Shown: positions 30,684-42,665 of the stretch, one piece after another
Numbering within the stretch: position 1 is the first letter of the stretch
How the letters are laid out: each line of letters begins with the position of its first letter
From: Dactylorhiza incarnata
Taxonomy: Eukaryota; Streptophyta; Magnoliopsida; Asparagales; Orchidaceae
Direction of reading: 5' to 3'
Length of the DNA stretch: 64,000 bases
Assembly: GCA_033032865.1 (NCBI GenBank)
Contig: JAWHQI010000278.1
Location: 310,001 to 374,000 of the forward strand
Made by a program: the position numbers and the translations under genes
The notes under the pieces: model-generated
Told to the model about the DNA's origin: nothing
The model's input: only the letters and a program-made list of their open reading frames with translations
Databases searched by the model: none

Positions 30684-33600
30684 TATACAAGCCCTTGTCC
30701 AGGAGTAGTCTTTAAATATCTGAGGATGCTCTCGACGGCTTGGAGGTGAGAGATCCGTGGAGAATGCATGAATCGACTGGCAACTCCAACAACAAATGAG
30801 ATATCCTGTCTTGTAACTGTAAGATAAATCAGTTTTCCTACAAGACGACGATAATACTCTGGATATGGAAGTAGAAGATCGGATTCGGAGTCATGAGCGC
30901 AGAGTTTGTGGTTGACATCCATAGGGGTATCATATGGCTTGCACCCAGAATAGCCAGCATCATGAAGGTCAAAATAGTACTTTCGTTGAGATAGGACGAG
31001 ACCATCAGGATGTCTTTCTACCTCAAGGTCAAGGAAGTACCAAAGAATTCCAGAACTTTAGTTTGAAAGACTGAATTCAAGTGCTGCTTGATTATTTGTA
31101 TTCTTTTGGAGTCATCACCTGTAATCAGAATATCATCGACATAGACTAAGAGAATCATTGTGCTTGTTGGTCGATGACGAGTAAAAAGGGAGAAGTCAAC
31201 CGAGCTTCGAGTAAATCCCACATCACGCACAATCTTACTGAACTTGTGAAACCCTGCGCGAGGAGACTGTTTGAGACTATAAATAGATTTCTTGAGGTGA
31301 CGCACAAGAGACTCCCCCGTGGTCTCAAACCCGAGAGGTTGGTGCATGTAGATAGTTTCGAGAAGGCCACCATTGAGAAAGGCATTCTTAATATCAAATT
31401 GATGTAAGGGCCACTGTCGATGAACAACTAAGGAAATCAGGACACGAATAGTATTGAGCTTGGCGACTGGTGAAAAGGTCTCATCATAATCAAGACCTTG
31501 TTGCTGAGTAAACCCCCTTGTCACAAGACGAGCTTTAAGACATTCAACTGTCCTGTCTGGAGCATGTTTTATCGCAAAGACCCACTTGCATCCTACACAA
31601 GTCTGTCATGGAGGAAGAGAGACAAGGTCTCAGGTCTAATTAGCCCAGAGAACAATCATTTCCTCATCCATGGCCGCACGCCATCCCGGATGTTGAAGAG
31701 CCTCATGCAAAGAGTTAGGTATAGAAATGGAGGATAAAGATGTTGTGAATTTTAGAAGTGTCGGGGATAGGGGATGCAAGATACATAACTAGCCAAGGGA
31801 TGAGCCGTGGATACGAGTGCTGGATTTGCAGGCCGCGAGGTAGCACTGGTAGAGGATGACTGTTGTAGAGCATCAGAGTGAGGAAGACGACGGGTGTATA
31901 CATGAAGAAGGGGTGGTTTGGATGGTACGTGAAGCGGGGTTGGAAGGAGAGGTGGAAGAGGAGATGTAACAGGGACGGAAGGACATGATAATAACGGAGG
32001 TGCAAGAGGAGCTGGATGGGAAAAGTGAAAAGGTAGGTCTTCAATGAAAGTCACATCTGTAGAAACGATAGCCTTGTGAATGTCAGGAGAGTAGCACACA
32101 TACCCTTTCTGAGTGCGAGAGTAACCAACGAACATATATTTTGTAGAACGATGAGCAAGTTTGTCAGTGGAGGGACCAAGATTATGGACATAACAGGTAC
32201 AACCAAAGACCCGAGGTGGGATGGAAAAGGGAGTTGTGGAAGGAAATAAAAGACTAAACGGAGTTGCATAGTTGAGAATGGAGGAGGACATGCGATTAAT
32301 GAGATAACATGCGGTAGACAACACAAAATGCCAATAAGACTTGGGAACCTGCATTTGAAACATAAGTGAGCGAGCAACATCAAGAATGCGACGATTCTTA
32401 CGCTCAGCCACACCATTCTGTTGAGGTGTATAAGCACATGATGTGTGGTGATGATACCAAACTCAGTACAGAGATTGTCAAACGCATGACTGGTATGTTC
32501 ACGCGCATTGTCTGTTCGAATAGTTTTAATTGACCCGAAAAATTGTGTACGAGTATAATTAATGAAGGCACGAAACACACAAGTTAAATCCGAACGGTCA
32601 TGCAAAAAGAATAACCACGTCATGCGAGAATAATCATCAATAAAAATAAGGAAATAACGATAACCAGAAATACTAACAATTTTATAAGGACCCCAAACAT
32701 TAGAATGCACTAAATCAAAAGGAGCATCGCTCCGAGTACAATGAGGAGGAAAAGAAGAACGAGGTTGTTTGCCGAATATACATGACTCGCAGGTAAAGTC
32801 AGGAAGATGGAGGTAAGGAAGAGCCTTCTTTAGAATCGGAAGAGGAGCATGTCCAAGAAGCCGGTGCCAATCAACATAAGTGACGGATGAGAGAACTGTG
32901 GGAGAAACGTCCAAAATATAGAGCTCATTTGACATTCGTCCTGTACCAATAATATTCTGCGTCTGTCGATCCTGCACAACAAAAGAAGAAGACGTGAAGG
33001 TTACAGAACAGTCACGATCTTGAGTAAGGCGACTAACAGAAAGAAGATTAAAAGGAGAGCCCGGGACATGAAGAACTAAGCGAAGAGAAATATAGGAACT
33101 GAGAGGCATATTAGCGGAACCGGAGACAGGGGCAGTGTCACGATTGGCCACGGTGATAAACTTGGGATGCAGAGAGGCCAAGTATTGAGGTGGTTTCTGC
33201 AGAGTGATATGGTTGGTGGCACCGGAGTACGCAATCCAATGTGGACTATGGGAGAGACAGGAGATACCAACATTGGAGATAGAAGCAACAGAGCCAGACG
33301 GTAGATTGAGTAATCTCTGGAGATACTGGAGTTGGATGCGCATGGCATCAATGTCGGCGCGAGTGGTAGAAGACGCATCAACAGCAACAGAGGCATGGGG
33401 TGGAGGAGGCATACCATGCTTACGATAGCAGGTTGCCTCAAGATGTCCATCTCTGCCACAGTGAGTACACTTGAGACGAGGCCGGACGATGCGACCTCTG
33501 CCGATAGCCAGAGCGACCACCACAGGTTGATGGAGGAGAGGGGTGAGATATGTGTGGAAGGAGAGCCGGAGATGGAGGTATGTGAGCATTTGGGGGGGGG

Positions 33601-34231
33601 GGGGTGTCACCTTCAACAACATGGAGAAAACATCGGAAAGAAAAGGAATGGTGGAGGACAGGATCTGAGCCCGGATGCTGTGGAGATGAGGCGGAACACG
33701 AGCCATAATCATGGCAATACCAACAGGCTCTTTTTGAGCACATTGGGAAGCAAGATCAGCAATAGGAGGGTAAAGCTGAATCCAGGCCTCAACTAAGGTT
33801 TTGGACCGCGCAACAAAGGAGGTTAAGTCGCTATCAACCCCTGAGTCGAGAGATTGAAGGTCCGTAATGATGTCAAGCAAGTGTTGAAGGCTGTTCTTAC
33901 CGGAATAGAGGGAATGCAGTTCATCCCACATTGCCTTTGAGGTTTCATGATACATAACCATTCGTTAGGGTTCACTATCTATTGAGTTGAGGATCCATGA
34001 TTGGACACAACCATCATCACAAATCCAGTCCTCAGTGGGTGCAGAAGGGGTGACCTTAGTGAGATGATGCAAAAGTCCCTTTGTCTGAAGAACACAACGG
34101 ACAGAGTGCACCCACTCGACAAAATTCTTCTTCCCACTAAGAGAGATGGTGGTGATCCAAAGTTCATCATGAATTTCAGGAAGAGGGGCTTCTGCACGAG
34201 CGGGGAGGGACTAAGCATCATTCAAGACCAT
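30684..34231 (-). pseudogene. gag-pol: Element C gag-PR-IN-RT part
   Basis: Minus-strand polyprotein remnant upstream of the D insertion. ATG is near 34231; an early stop is at about 34211-34213 and another near 33964-33966. Readable order: gag core (SKAMWDELHSLYSGKNSLQ), CCHC knuckle CTHCGRDGHLEATC, protease WIAYSGATNHIT with Tyr at the catalytic Asp position (codon 33227-33229), integrase HRLLGH and CESC, SNVWGPYK, RTDNAREH. A frameshift near 32430 falls before the AERKNRR block. RT is in pieces (31018-31524, YVDDILITGDDS; 30684-30922, RRLVGKLIYLT, PGQGLVYK). A G-run at about 33591-33603 marks another frame change in gag. Confidence 0.9.
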
Positions 34232-34860
34232 TGCAACATAGAAGGAGAACGACAGTCAATCTTCTACAGAATCCCAGCTGCGGTCAGGATGCTGCGGTTA
34301 GGAGCGCTGGGAACTTGTGGTCAAGGAGCTGCGGCAAGGAGCTGCAGTTAAGGAGATCGCGTTGCGGCAAGGAACTCTAGAAACTGGCGGTCAGGAGCTG
34401 CGGCTAGGCTTGCTGCGGCAAGGAGTGTTGCGGTTAGGAGAACGGGAAACTTGCGGTCAAGGAGCTGCGACAAGGTTTACTGCGGCAAGGAGATGCGGTT
34501 AAGGAGATCGCGCTAGAATCGCCGAGCAGGCACATGGAGAATTCGTGGCGACTAGAAGCGAGCAGAATGGAGAGCAGAACACTTTGCTAGGCTGGCGAGG
34601 AGAAGAATAGAGCTGCAAGAAGGGGGCACACAATACGCGGCTAGACAAAGAGACTGCGGAGGTCGGCAGACAGGCGGGGCCCAAAATTGCAGAAGGGAAG
34701 CCTATACAACCAGAAGGGGCGGCGTGGAAGAGAAGGAACTGCGCGAGAGAGAGCTCGATACGCAGAGCTGCGGTTAGAATACTTCTACCGCCCAGACAGT
34801 CTAACAGTGAGCGAGAGCAAGATCACGACTAGAAAAATAATTTGTTTCGTAGAATCGTTC

Positions 34861-34872
34861 GCTCTGATACCA
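34861..34872 (-). other. Primer-binding site (tRNA-iMet), element C
   Basis: Minus strand TGGTATCAGAGC next to the 5' LTR. The leader 34232-34860 contains GGTTAGGAG/GCGGCAAGGAGC repeats, similar in style to the B leader. Confidence 0.92.
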
Positions 34873-35085
34873 TGTAGAAAGACACGAAAAATAAAGAGAA
34901 ATAAAATATAATTTTATTTATATCTCCAAAAGTTGTACATACATACATGAATTTGTACACTTAAATAGGAAGAGGGAGAAGGGAGTAAATCCCAATCTAA
35001 AATGTGAGACTAAATCTTAAAGAGGAAGAGGAAAAGGGCTCTAGATGGGCATTAACATGGGCCTTTACATATATTTCCTTCAACA
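34873..35085 (-). repeat. Element C 5' LTR (213 bp)
   Basis: Same ends as 23560-23762, with an additional ATAC unit in CATACATACATG and an extra AGGAAA near 35028. Followed by the target duplication ACATT. Confidence 0.93.
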
Positions 35086-35214
35086 ACATTAAAGCTCTCA
35101 CTTTATATAGAGTAGAGGAGAAATAATCTCAATTAGGAGATTTGGGACTAAATACAAGTGAGGTGAAGAGTTAATAATGGACTCTTATTTGGTGCTTTTA
35201 CAATGGCTTTAACA
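35086..35214 (-). repeat. Element E 3' LTR, proximal part
   Basis: Resumes the LTR interrupted at 23559 (first five bases are C's target duplication). It aligns with 45524-45651: AATAATCTCAATTAGGAGAT against AATAATTTCCATTAGGAGAT, and ends TTTAACA. The degenerate polypurine tract follows. Confidence 0.82.
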
Positions 35215-35845
35215 CTCCCCTAAAGCTGGAGTATATACATAGATCATTCCCAACTTGAAACACGTCAGAAAAAGATGATGAAATAGGTTTAGTAAATACA
35301 TTGGCGAGTTCTTTGCATGATGTTATAAACGAAGTGCATATACGTTTGTTGAAAATTTTTTCTCTGATGAAGTAACAACCTAGTTCTATATGCTTTGTTC
35401 TTTTATGAAATACATGATTTTTAGATATTTAGATGCCAACTTTATTATCACAGAGCCTTAGTAGGGGGGTTGTAAATTTTACTAAATGCTTTCATAAGTG
35501 TCCTCCAGCATTTTAACCAACAAGTAGTTTGAGGCATACTTCTGTATTTGACTTCCACATTTGACTAGGACACCATTGCTTGATTCTTACTTCTCCAGGT
35601 GACAAGATTTCACCCTACATACGTGCAGTATCCTGAAGGTAATTTTGGGTCTCACTTATCATCTGCATAGCTTGCGTATGAATAGTCTTCAATTTGTAAA
35701 TGATTATTTATTCTAAATAGAAGACCTTTGTCGAGAGATCCTTTGATATATTACAGTATTTTTAATGCAGCTTCAAGATGACACTCTCTATAAGTCTGCA
35801 TAAACACACGAACTTTTCCAACAACGAAAGAGATGTCAGGCCTGG
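35215..35845 (-). pseudogene. pol: Element E RNase H remnant
   Basis: Heavily mutated minus-strand RNase H and end of RT. The block HIELGCYFIREKI (about 35355-35395) and an ELANVFTKPI block (about 35290-35320) are readable; upstream a C-terminal RT block ends at the RPDISF motif, cut by solo LTR F. No long frame remains. Confidence 0.75.
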
Positions 35846-37257
35846 TGACGCATGACGAATCTATAGGCGGCGGATAAATCGTGGCCTAACCCTACATGTT
35901 ATGCAAATCCGACGATTAAGCCACAGTTAGATAATAATTAAAATATCCCACGCAGATAAATTCACAGCAAGATAAAAATAATTTATTATGGCAAGCAAGC
36001 TTAGGCTTTCCTCCGCGTGGAGGGCCAAAACAAGAGTGTGCGGCGAATAAAATCCTACAAATCACAATAATAATCTAGAGCAATATTCTACGATGATGTT
36101 TCTCCAAACAAATATAAAATGTTCAACCCAATAAATAACTGCTGAAAATAATCGTCCAAATACAACAAGTGATTCACCAAAGTAGTGGGCTAACCAAGGC
36201 ACTGAAGAATCCGGAGCCGGAGATGCGTGAACGGCGATCCGAGGTGGAACCGTTGGCGTGGAAATGGAGGACGTGGCTGCCCTCAGCGGCGGATGGTGGA
36301 ATCGGGCCGGAAATGGATGGATCCGGCCACGCGGGTAGAGATCCGGACGGGGGTGGATAGATCCGATGATTTGATAACGGATCCGGTTTAGGGAATGGTG
36401 GATGGGTGGGGAGAAAGGGCGTCGGACGGGGGCTGGATTCAGGTTTCTGGTGGCGGGAGGGATTGGTTTTGGTGGATGCTAGCTAGATCTGAAGGGGATC
36501 TGGACCAGAAAGGTGAAATAGTACTCTTTGGTAGTCGATCTGGGCTGATTTTGAGAAGGCTGAATGAGGCGTGGAGGTGCTGGAAGGGAATAGTCGGGAT
36601 TGTCCTGGGTGAAAAGACAGTAGCAATTAGTTTAAGAAAAGGCAGCGTCAATTTGAGGGTTCTCTTGGGAGGAAAAGCAACGTGAGTTTGGGCCTTTCCT
36701 GGGAGACAAGGCAGCAGTTTTTGGGCTCTTTCTGGGAGAAAGAGCTGCTGTTTAGAAGGCTGATTTTGGGTTTTCTGTAAGAAAACTGAAGGGTCTTTGG
36801 ATGTGGCGTGGATTGGCTGTAGGGTTTTGGTGAAAGTGGAGGGATTTGGTGGTGGAAAATGAAGGCTAGGGTTAGGTATTACCTTTGGGAGGAAGGATAG
36901 AGCCTAGGAGTCGTCACCTAGGGTTCCACGGAGTCGGCACCGTAGAGGGATCGCTGGATTTCGGGATTCCTATTCTCCAAAATCTGCAATGCCTCCAATC
37001 AGCCCACTACTCTCTTATTTATAATAAAAACAAAGCTACGACATCCCAATCAACGGCTATGATTGGCCGGGGGAAAATCCACTTAAATACAACAATAATA
37101 AACCAAAATATATAAAGTAATATATGAAATTGACTCGCAACACGAATCCGAACGCATCCACGGAGTCGGATCGTCGATCCGGGCACGCCATATATGGTAA
37201 GTTGCCAAATCAACCCCGAAAGAGCCCAAAGCTCGTCCTCGCCTATGCTCCGCATCA
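35846..37257. mobile_element. Solo LTR F (1412 bp)
   Basis: Begins TGACGCATGACG and ends TCCGCATCA, so TG...CA, and is flanked by a perfect 5-bp duplication CCTGG (35841-35845 and 37258-37262). Removing it restores the element E frame at a Copia TRPDIS block, which confirms both borders. There is no primer site, polypurine tract or protein motif. It most likely arose by recombination between the LTRs of an element whose family I cannot name. It holds a series of small hairpins (36601-36786). Orientation is undetermined. Confidence 0.82.
36601..36786. repeat. Hairpin series inside solo LTR F
   Basis: Successive short inverted repeats, most around a CTGGGAGA-like loop: 36601-36619 (TGTC...GACA), 36692-36712 (GCCTT...AAGGC), 36725-36745 (GCTCTTTC/GAAAGAGC, perfect 8-bp stem) and 36770-36786 (GTTTTC...GAAAAC). 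A weaker one lies near 36659-36681. The stems differ but the loop pattern is kept. Confidence 0.65.
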
Positions 37258-37262
37258 CCTGG

Positions 37263-37646
37263 TCATAGTGAGATAGAAGAGTTTACCGACAAGACACCTA
37301 TAACAAGTAACATCCTTAAGAGGAGACATCTTATCCCAAAGTCTCTGTGTGCCCACAAGCATTGAATTTCAAGTAGGCTTTGTCCCAAGAGGTCCCATTT
37401 TTCAAGTAAATTTAGGGCATACTTTTATTGGAAAGGGATTGCGTCGTTGTTGTATCTTGCAATTTCAATTCCTAAAACATATCGAGGAGTCACCAGATCT
37501 TCGGTTACAAAATGTGTCTGAAGAAGTTTCTTTGTTATTTCTATGTTGGAAGAGCCATACCCGATGACAAGGATATCATCTATATATACATCAAGAATAA
37601 ACACCCCCTGCTCGGCCTTTCATATGAAGACAGATTGATTTGGATT
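37263..37646 (-). pseudogene. pol: Element E RT fragment (between F and G)
   Basis: Minus-strand RT sequence around the catalytic region. A Y-I-D-D-I-L type box reads at about 37570-37590 (plus strand GGATATCATCTATATATACA). Frameshifts prevent a continuous reading. It ends at GGATT, the target of G. Confidence 0.72.
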
Positions 37647-37772
37647 TGATGAAATGTTGCTAAGATGAGAAAATTAATTCGATTCCAATACAACACTCGG
37701 GTATATATAGATGACCCGTACAACAATAAATAATACTACGCAACATAAAATTACGATAACGCCAACTCAACA
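37647..37772 (-). repeat. Element G 3' LTR (126 bp)
   Basis: Plus strand starts TGATGAAATGTTGC and ends AACTCAACA. Reads as identical to 42535-42660. The C7 run at 37773-37779 is the complement of the polypurine tract. Confidence 0.95.
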
Positions 37773-37779
37773 CCCCCCC

Positions 37780-40700
37780 TCAAGTTGGGCGTGTAATGTC
37801 AGCCATGCCAAACTTGCCGATAAGATCATTAAACATATTGAAGCTCAAACCCTTCGTGAGAACATCAGCCAACTGTTGATCCGATGGTACGAATGGGGTA
37901 ACCACTGCCCCCCCTGTCAATATTCTCCTTAATGAAATGCCTGTCGATCTCGATGTGCTTCGTGCGATCATGCTGTACTGGATTGTGCGCTATAGAAATC
38001 GCCGCTTTATTATCGCAATACAACCTGACAGGCTCATTCCTCTTCAAACCCAGTTCCACAAGTATGGTAGAGATCCATAGTCCTTCACAAATGCCATGGG
38101 CCATCGCCCTAAACTCGGCCTCAGCACTCGATCTGGCAACAACATGTTGCTTCTTGCTCCTCCAGCTAACTAGATTTCCTCCGACCATAGCACAATATCC
38201 TGAGGTGGAACGTCTGTCAGATGGCGATCCAGCCCAATCTGCATCAGTATAGACTTCAATAGTCAATTTTTCACTTTTGGAGAATAGAATGCCCTTCCCT
38301 GGTGAGGACTTGAGATATCTGAGGACCCGATGTGCAGCGTCAACATGTCGGGTCTTGGGAGTGTGCATGAACTGACTGAGAACTCCCACTGCATACGATA
38401 TATCAGGTCGAGTGTGTGATAAGTAGATTAATTTCCCAACCAGCCTCTGGAAACTGGGGATGTCTTCAATCACATCACCATCATCCCTACCTAGCTTGTG
38501 GTTGGTCTCGATTGGGGTATCTGCAGGTCTACAACCACTCATCCCGGTAGCATCAAGAAGATCGAGCGTATATTTCCTTTGAGATAAGAAAATACCGTGC
38601 TTTGACCTCGCAACCTCAATGCCTAAGAAGTACTTGAGGTCCCCCAAGTCTTTCACATCGAATTCCTTAGCTAATTTTCCCTTAAGGGCCCGAATCTCCA
38701 CGTCGTCATCCCCAGTTATTATAATATCGTCCACATAAACTATTAGGACTGCCAATTTCCCTTTGCTGATTCTTGTAAACATAGTATGGTCCGCATTGCT
38801 CTGGTTGTATCCGAAACTATGCATGGCTTTGTGGAACCTTCCAAACCAAGCTCTGGCTGATTGTTTTAGGCCGTATAGCGGCCTCTTTAACTTGCACACT
38901 TTCCCTGTGGATCCCTGTGGAGTGAGCCCCGGAGGAAGAGCCATGTACACCTCTTCTTCGAGATCGCCATGAAGGTAGGCGTTCTTGACATCTAATTGGC
39001 AAAGTTTCCACCCCTTGCAAGCAGCGCAAGAAATAAGGATCCTGATTGAGTTCATCTTTGCAACAGGAGCAAACGTCTCCTGGTAATCAATACCCTCCTT
39101 CTGAGAGTAGCCTCTCTCCACCAGTCTTGCCTTGTATCGTTCCACAACTCCCGAGGGATTCTGTTTGACAGCGAACACCCATTTGCATCCCACCACTTTC
39201 TTTCCTGGAGGTAATTGAACCAAATCCCATGTGTTGTTCTTCTCCAGGGCATTCATTTCTTCAAACATAGCCATCTTCCATCTGTCATCGGAAATGGCAT
39301 CCTGCCACGAAGTTGGGACAGAGACAGAAGACAAAGAGGAAACAAACACTCTATGGGAGGTTGTTAGAGAAGTATAAGACACGAATTGAGATATAGGGTG
39401 CCGCGTAGGAGTACCTTCCGACGGGTCAGGTGGGTGATCTGATATCCAGATGTTAGGCCGCGTGTTTGAAACCTTTGTCCGACGAGAGTAAACCTGTAGG
39501 GGTTTATGGACCTGGGCCTCTACAGGTGGGACATATGGACTAGAGGGAGTAGGTAGAGTGGGATGATATGCGGAAGGAATAGGTAAAGGGATGATCTCTA
39601 GAGGAAAAGGGGAATTCACTTCCGACGTAGGAGAGGGCCCCCCCTGAAGTGAGGACCCGTAATAACTCTCGGATTCACGGAACGTGACATCCATGGTGAC
39701 GAAAACCTTCTTGCTGACAGGGTCATAACATTTATACCCTTTCTGAGTAGGGGAATATCCGATGAACACACACTTGTGCGCACGGGCATCAAGTTTCGAG
39801 CGGTGGTAGATGTGGACAAAGCAAACACATCCAAAGACACGGGGTTGTAGAGTGGTAGGTGGCATGCCAAGTATGGTAAGGGGAGTTTCGAAACCGAGAA
39901 CACGTGAAGGCATACGGTTGATAAGATACGCCGCGGTGAGAACCGCATCGCCCCAGTAGTACTTTGGAAGATGCATGTGAAGGAGAAGACACCGAGCAAC
40001 TTCCAGGAGGTGGCGATTTTTCCGTTCCGCCACTCCATTTTGAGCAGGGGAGTAGATACATGATGTCTGATGAATGATCCCGTGATCGGCCAAGTATTGC
40101 TCGAAAACCGAATCCATGAATTCCCGACCATTATCAGTGCGGAGAATTTTGATAGGGGTCGCAAACTGGGTGGAGACCATATTATGAAAACGTCGAAACA
40201 AGGAGAACACTTCACTTTTTGCCTTAATCAAGTAAACCCACGTGGTACGCGAAAAACAATCGATGAACGTCACAAACCAACAACAGCCAGAAATAGACGC
40301 AACCGGGCAAGGCCCCCACACATCACTATGTATCAAATGAAAAGGAGCAGTACTGCGAGAAGAAACATGCTGAAAGGAAGTACGATGATGTTTACTAAGG
40401 TCACAGGCATCACAATGAAAATTACGAAGTACATCAGATGACAAAACAGGAAATAAGTGTTTCATAGAGACGATAGACGGATGTCCCAGCCGACAGTGCC
40501 AGGACTCTAAAGTAGCCGCCTGATTCGCATGAAGTGCCTGGGGAGAAGAAATCGGGGCAGAGGAATCAAACACGTAGAGCCCATTCACCAGTTTACCAGT
40601 TCCAATCACCGTTCCCGTCTTCAGGTCCTGAAAAAGGCAAGAGGAAGGAAAAAAAGTTACGGAACAGTTCAACGAATTGGTTAAATGACTAATGGAAAGA

Positions 40701-42046
40701 AGATTCCGAGTGAAGTTTGGGACGTGAAGAACAGAGGAAAGGGTGAAGGAGGAGCACGGGATGGAACCCTTCCCGGCAATCGGGGAAAGGGACCCATCAG
40801 CGATGCTCACCTTTTCACGACCTGACAATGGAGAGTAGGACACAAAACCTGAGGAAGAGCTGGTCATATGGTTTGTTGCTCCAGAGTCAAGGATCCAGTG
40901 AGTGGAGGGGCAAGTGGAAGCAGCATGAGCACCTGGTGGCCCCTGATGGGCATACGAAGACGATGGGGCCGGGGACTCCGGTGACTGTCCCTGCATCAAG
41001 CGACGGAAGGCAAGCACCTCATCGGCAGAGAGAGTCAATGTCGGAGTAGGCAAGACAGAAGGAGGCTGCGGCTCTTCAAAACTTTCGGACAGATGCGCGG
41101 AGCGGGGCTGAGGAGGACGACCAGAGGTACGGCCGAAACCACGACCACCACGAGAGGGAGGTCCACCACGGGGTGCAGGAAACCCATGAAGACGAAAGCA
41201 GGTCTCCCGTGTATGGCGGGCCTTCCCGCAATAGTCACAGAGCAGGTGATCCTTGTCACTGGGCTTTGATCTAGAATCACGAGGCCCCCGAGGCCCAGTT
41301 TGGGCTGCCAAAGCAAAACCATCTGGAGGAGGATCTGGAGTCCAAGTTTGTCGCCTATCAAATTCCTGCTGAACCAGACTGAAAACCTCAGGAAGAGAGG
41401 GCAAAGGGGAGCGGCCAAGGATCTGCACACTGATGTGGTCGAAATCCCGATGCAAACCGTGAAGGAACTCAAAGACTCTATTCCGATCTTCTCGCGTGCG
41501 GACAAGAACTTCATCCTCCGGAGACACAAGAGTGAGCGAGTCGAAATGATCATATTCCTGATATAACTGGGTGAACTCGAGATAGTAGGCCGACGGAGGA
41601 CGGTCGCCTTGACGTAAGAGGAAAATCTTTCTGCGCAGCTGAAATATCTGGGCCGCATTGCCCCGGCCCGAATAAGTAGTCTCGGCTCTTCGCCAAATAT
41701 CGGCGGCAGTATCAAGGAACAGGTAGTTGCGGGCAATGGAATCAATCATGGAGTTCGTCAACCAAGACATGACGAGGGAATTCTCCGATTCCCATTGCGC
41801 CCAATCCGGGGAATCCGAGGTAGGGGTAGGTGTAGTGCCCATGACATACCCAAACAGTCGCCTGCTCTTCAAAGCGAGGGTAACAGCCCGAGACCACGGG
41901 AGATAATTTGCACCATCCAGGCGAATCGTCGTGATCTGAGGAGTATTGTGATCATGTCCAGGACGGGAGAAAACATTGGGTGTAGCGGGGGACACGGAAG
42001 CACCGGTGGTAGAAGACATAGCGGGAGATCCATCAGTTCCGGCCAT
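37780..42046 (-). pseudogene. gag-pol: Element G Gag-Pol with a single C-terminal frameshift
   Basis: I place the start at ATG 42046 (MAGTDGSP), matching the H start; the frame extends 13 codons further upstream to 42085. Gag: ITTIRLDGANYLPWSR core, CCHC-like CDYCGKARHTRETC. Protease: WILDSGATNHMT. Integrase: HCRLGH, CDAC, SDVWGPC, RTDNGREF, AQNGVAERKNRH. RT: YKARLVERGYSQKEG (Glu where Ala is common), QLDVKNAYLHGDL, YVDDIIITG. RNase H: YTDADWAGSPSDRRS, ARSSAEAEFRAM, CDNKAA. At a C7 run (37908-37914) the frame changes. The last 45 or so codons, ending DITRPT at 37780, are in another frame, so the natural C terminus is lost unless the run is a sequencing or assembly error. Confidence 0.92.
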
Positions 42047-42522
42047 GGTAGCCAAGAATACAAATCGAGGGAACCGGGAGAGCAAAAAAAAGGCCTAGAT
42101 AGAAACTAGGGCTGCCTCATAGAAAGAGGGAGGAGAAAAAAAAGAGGGATTAGACACCGGAAATGGCATCAAACGGACGATTGCATCTCCGGTGTCCAAA
42201 AAACCGGAATAACGCGAGGAGGAGTCGGACTGACTCCTAGGCGGAGGAGGAAGAAGAAGGTGAGAGGAAGAAAACTGAAGAGAAAAGAACGGGAAGAAGA
42301 AGGTGAGAAGAAGAAGACCGGAGGGAGAGGCGGACGAGCCCTCGACGCCTGGACGCGGCTAGCTGGAGGAGTCGCTGAACGCGGGCTAGCGGGAGGAGCG
42401 AGGCGGAGCGGGAGAGGCGCGGCGGATCGCGGATCGAGCGAGGCGGAGCGGGTGAGACGCGGCGGTGTTAGCGGCGCAGTCGCGGATCGAGCGAGGCGGA
42501 GCGGTATCGGGGAAGCCCTAAG
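42047..42522 (-). other. Element G 5' leader
   Basis: Leader of about 480 nt, G/C-rich near the primer site. Repeats of a GGATCGAGCGAGGCGGAGCG unit occur at about 42431 and 42484, with shorter variants between. No protein gene. Confidence 0.75.
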
Positions 42523-42534
42523 GCTCTGATACCA

Positions 42535-42660
42535 TGATGAAATGTTGCTAAGATGAGAAAATTAATTCGATTCCAATACAACACTCGGGTATATATAGAT
42601 GACCCGTACAACAATAAATAATACTACGCAACATAAAATTACGATAACGCCAACTCAACA
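42535..42660 (-). repeat. Element G 5' LTR (126 bp)
   Basis: Reads as identical to the 3' LTR. On its left is the primer site complement GCTCTGATACCA (42523-42534); on its right the target duplication GGATT. Confidence 0.95.
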
Positions 42661-42665
42661 GGATT

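Larger units (their letters stand above)
23560..35085 (-). mobile_element. Element C: Ty1/Copia element, broken, interrupted by Gypsy D
   Basis: Minus-strand Copia with LTRs of 203 bp (23560-23762) and 213 bp (34873-35085), TSD ACATT (23555-23559 and 35086-35090), and primer site at 34861-34872. Its gag-pol has several stops and frameshifts and a changed protease active site. Gypsy D lies in it at the RT-RNase H linker. It is a relative of B and I. Confidence 0.93.
37647..42660 (-). mobile_element. Element G: near-intact Ty1/Copia element, 126-bp LTRs
   Basis: Young minus-strand Copia in element E, with TSD GGATT (37642-37646 and 42661-42665). Its LTRs of 126 bp (37647-37772 and 42535-42660) read as identical. 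The primer site is at 42523-42534 and the polypurine tract is G7 beside the 3' LTR. The polyprotein is open except for one frameshift near its C terminus. Same family group as H (gag block ALKSRRLFGYV, C-terminal TKHIE...HFIKENI). Confidence 0.95.

Noticed and set aside
36395..36685. 96-codon ORF in solo LTR F as a gene
   Set aside because: Low-complexity Gly/Trp/Arg composition, no start context or homology recognised; likely chance in G-rich sequence.
35846..37257. TIR DNA transposon
   Set aside because: The ends show TGACGCA/TGATGCG similarity, but the TG...CA termini with a 5-bp duplication and no transposase fit a solo LTR better.
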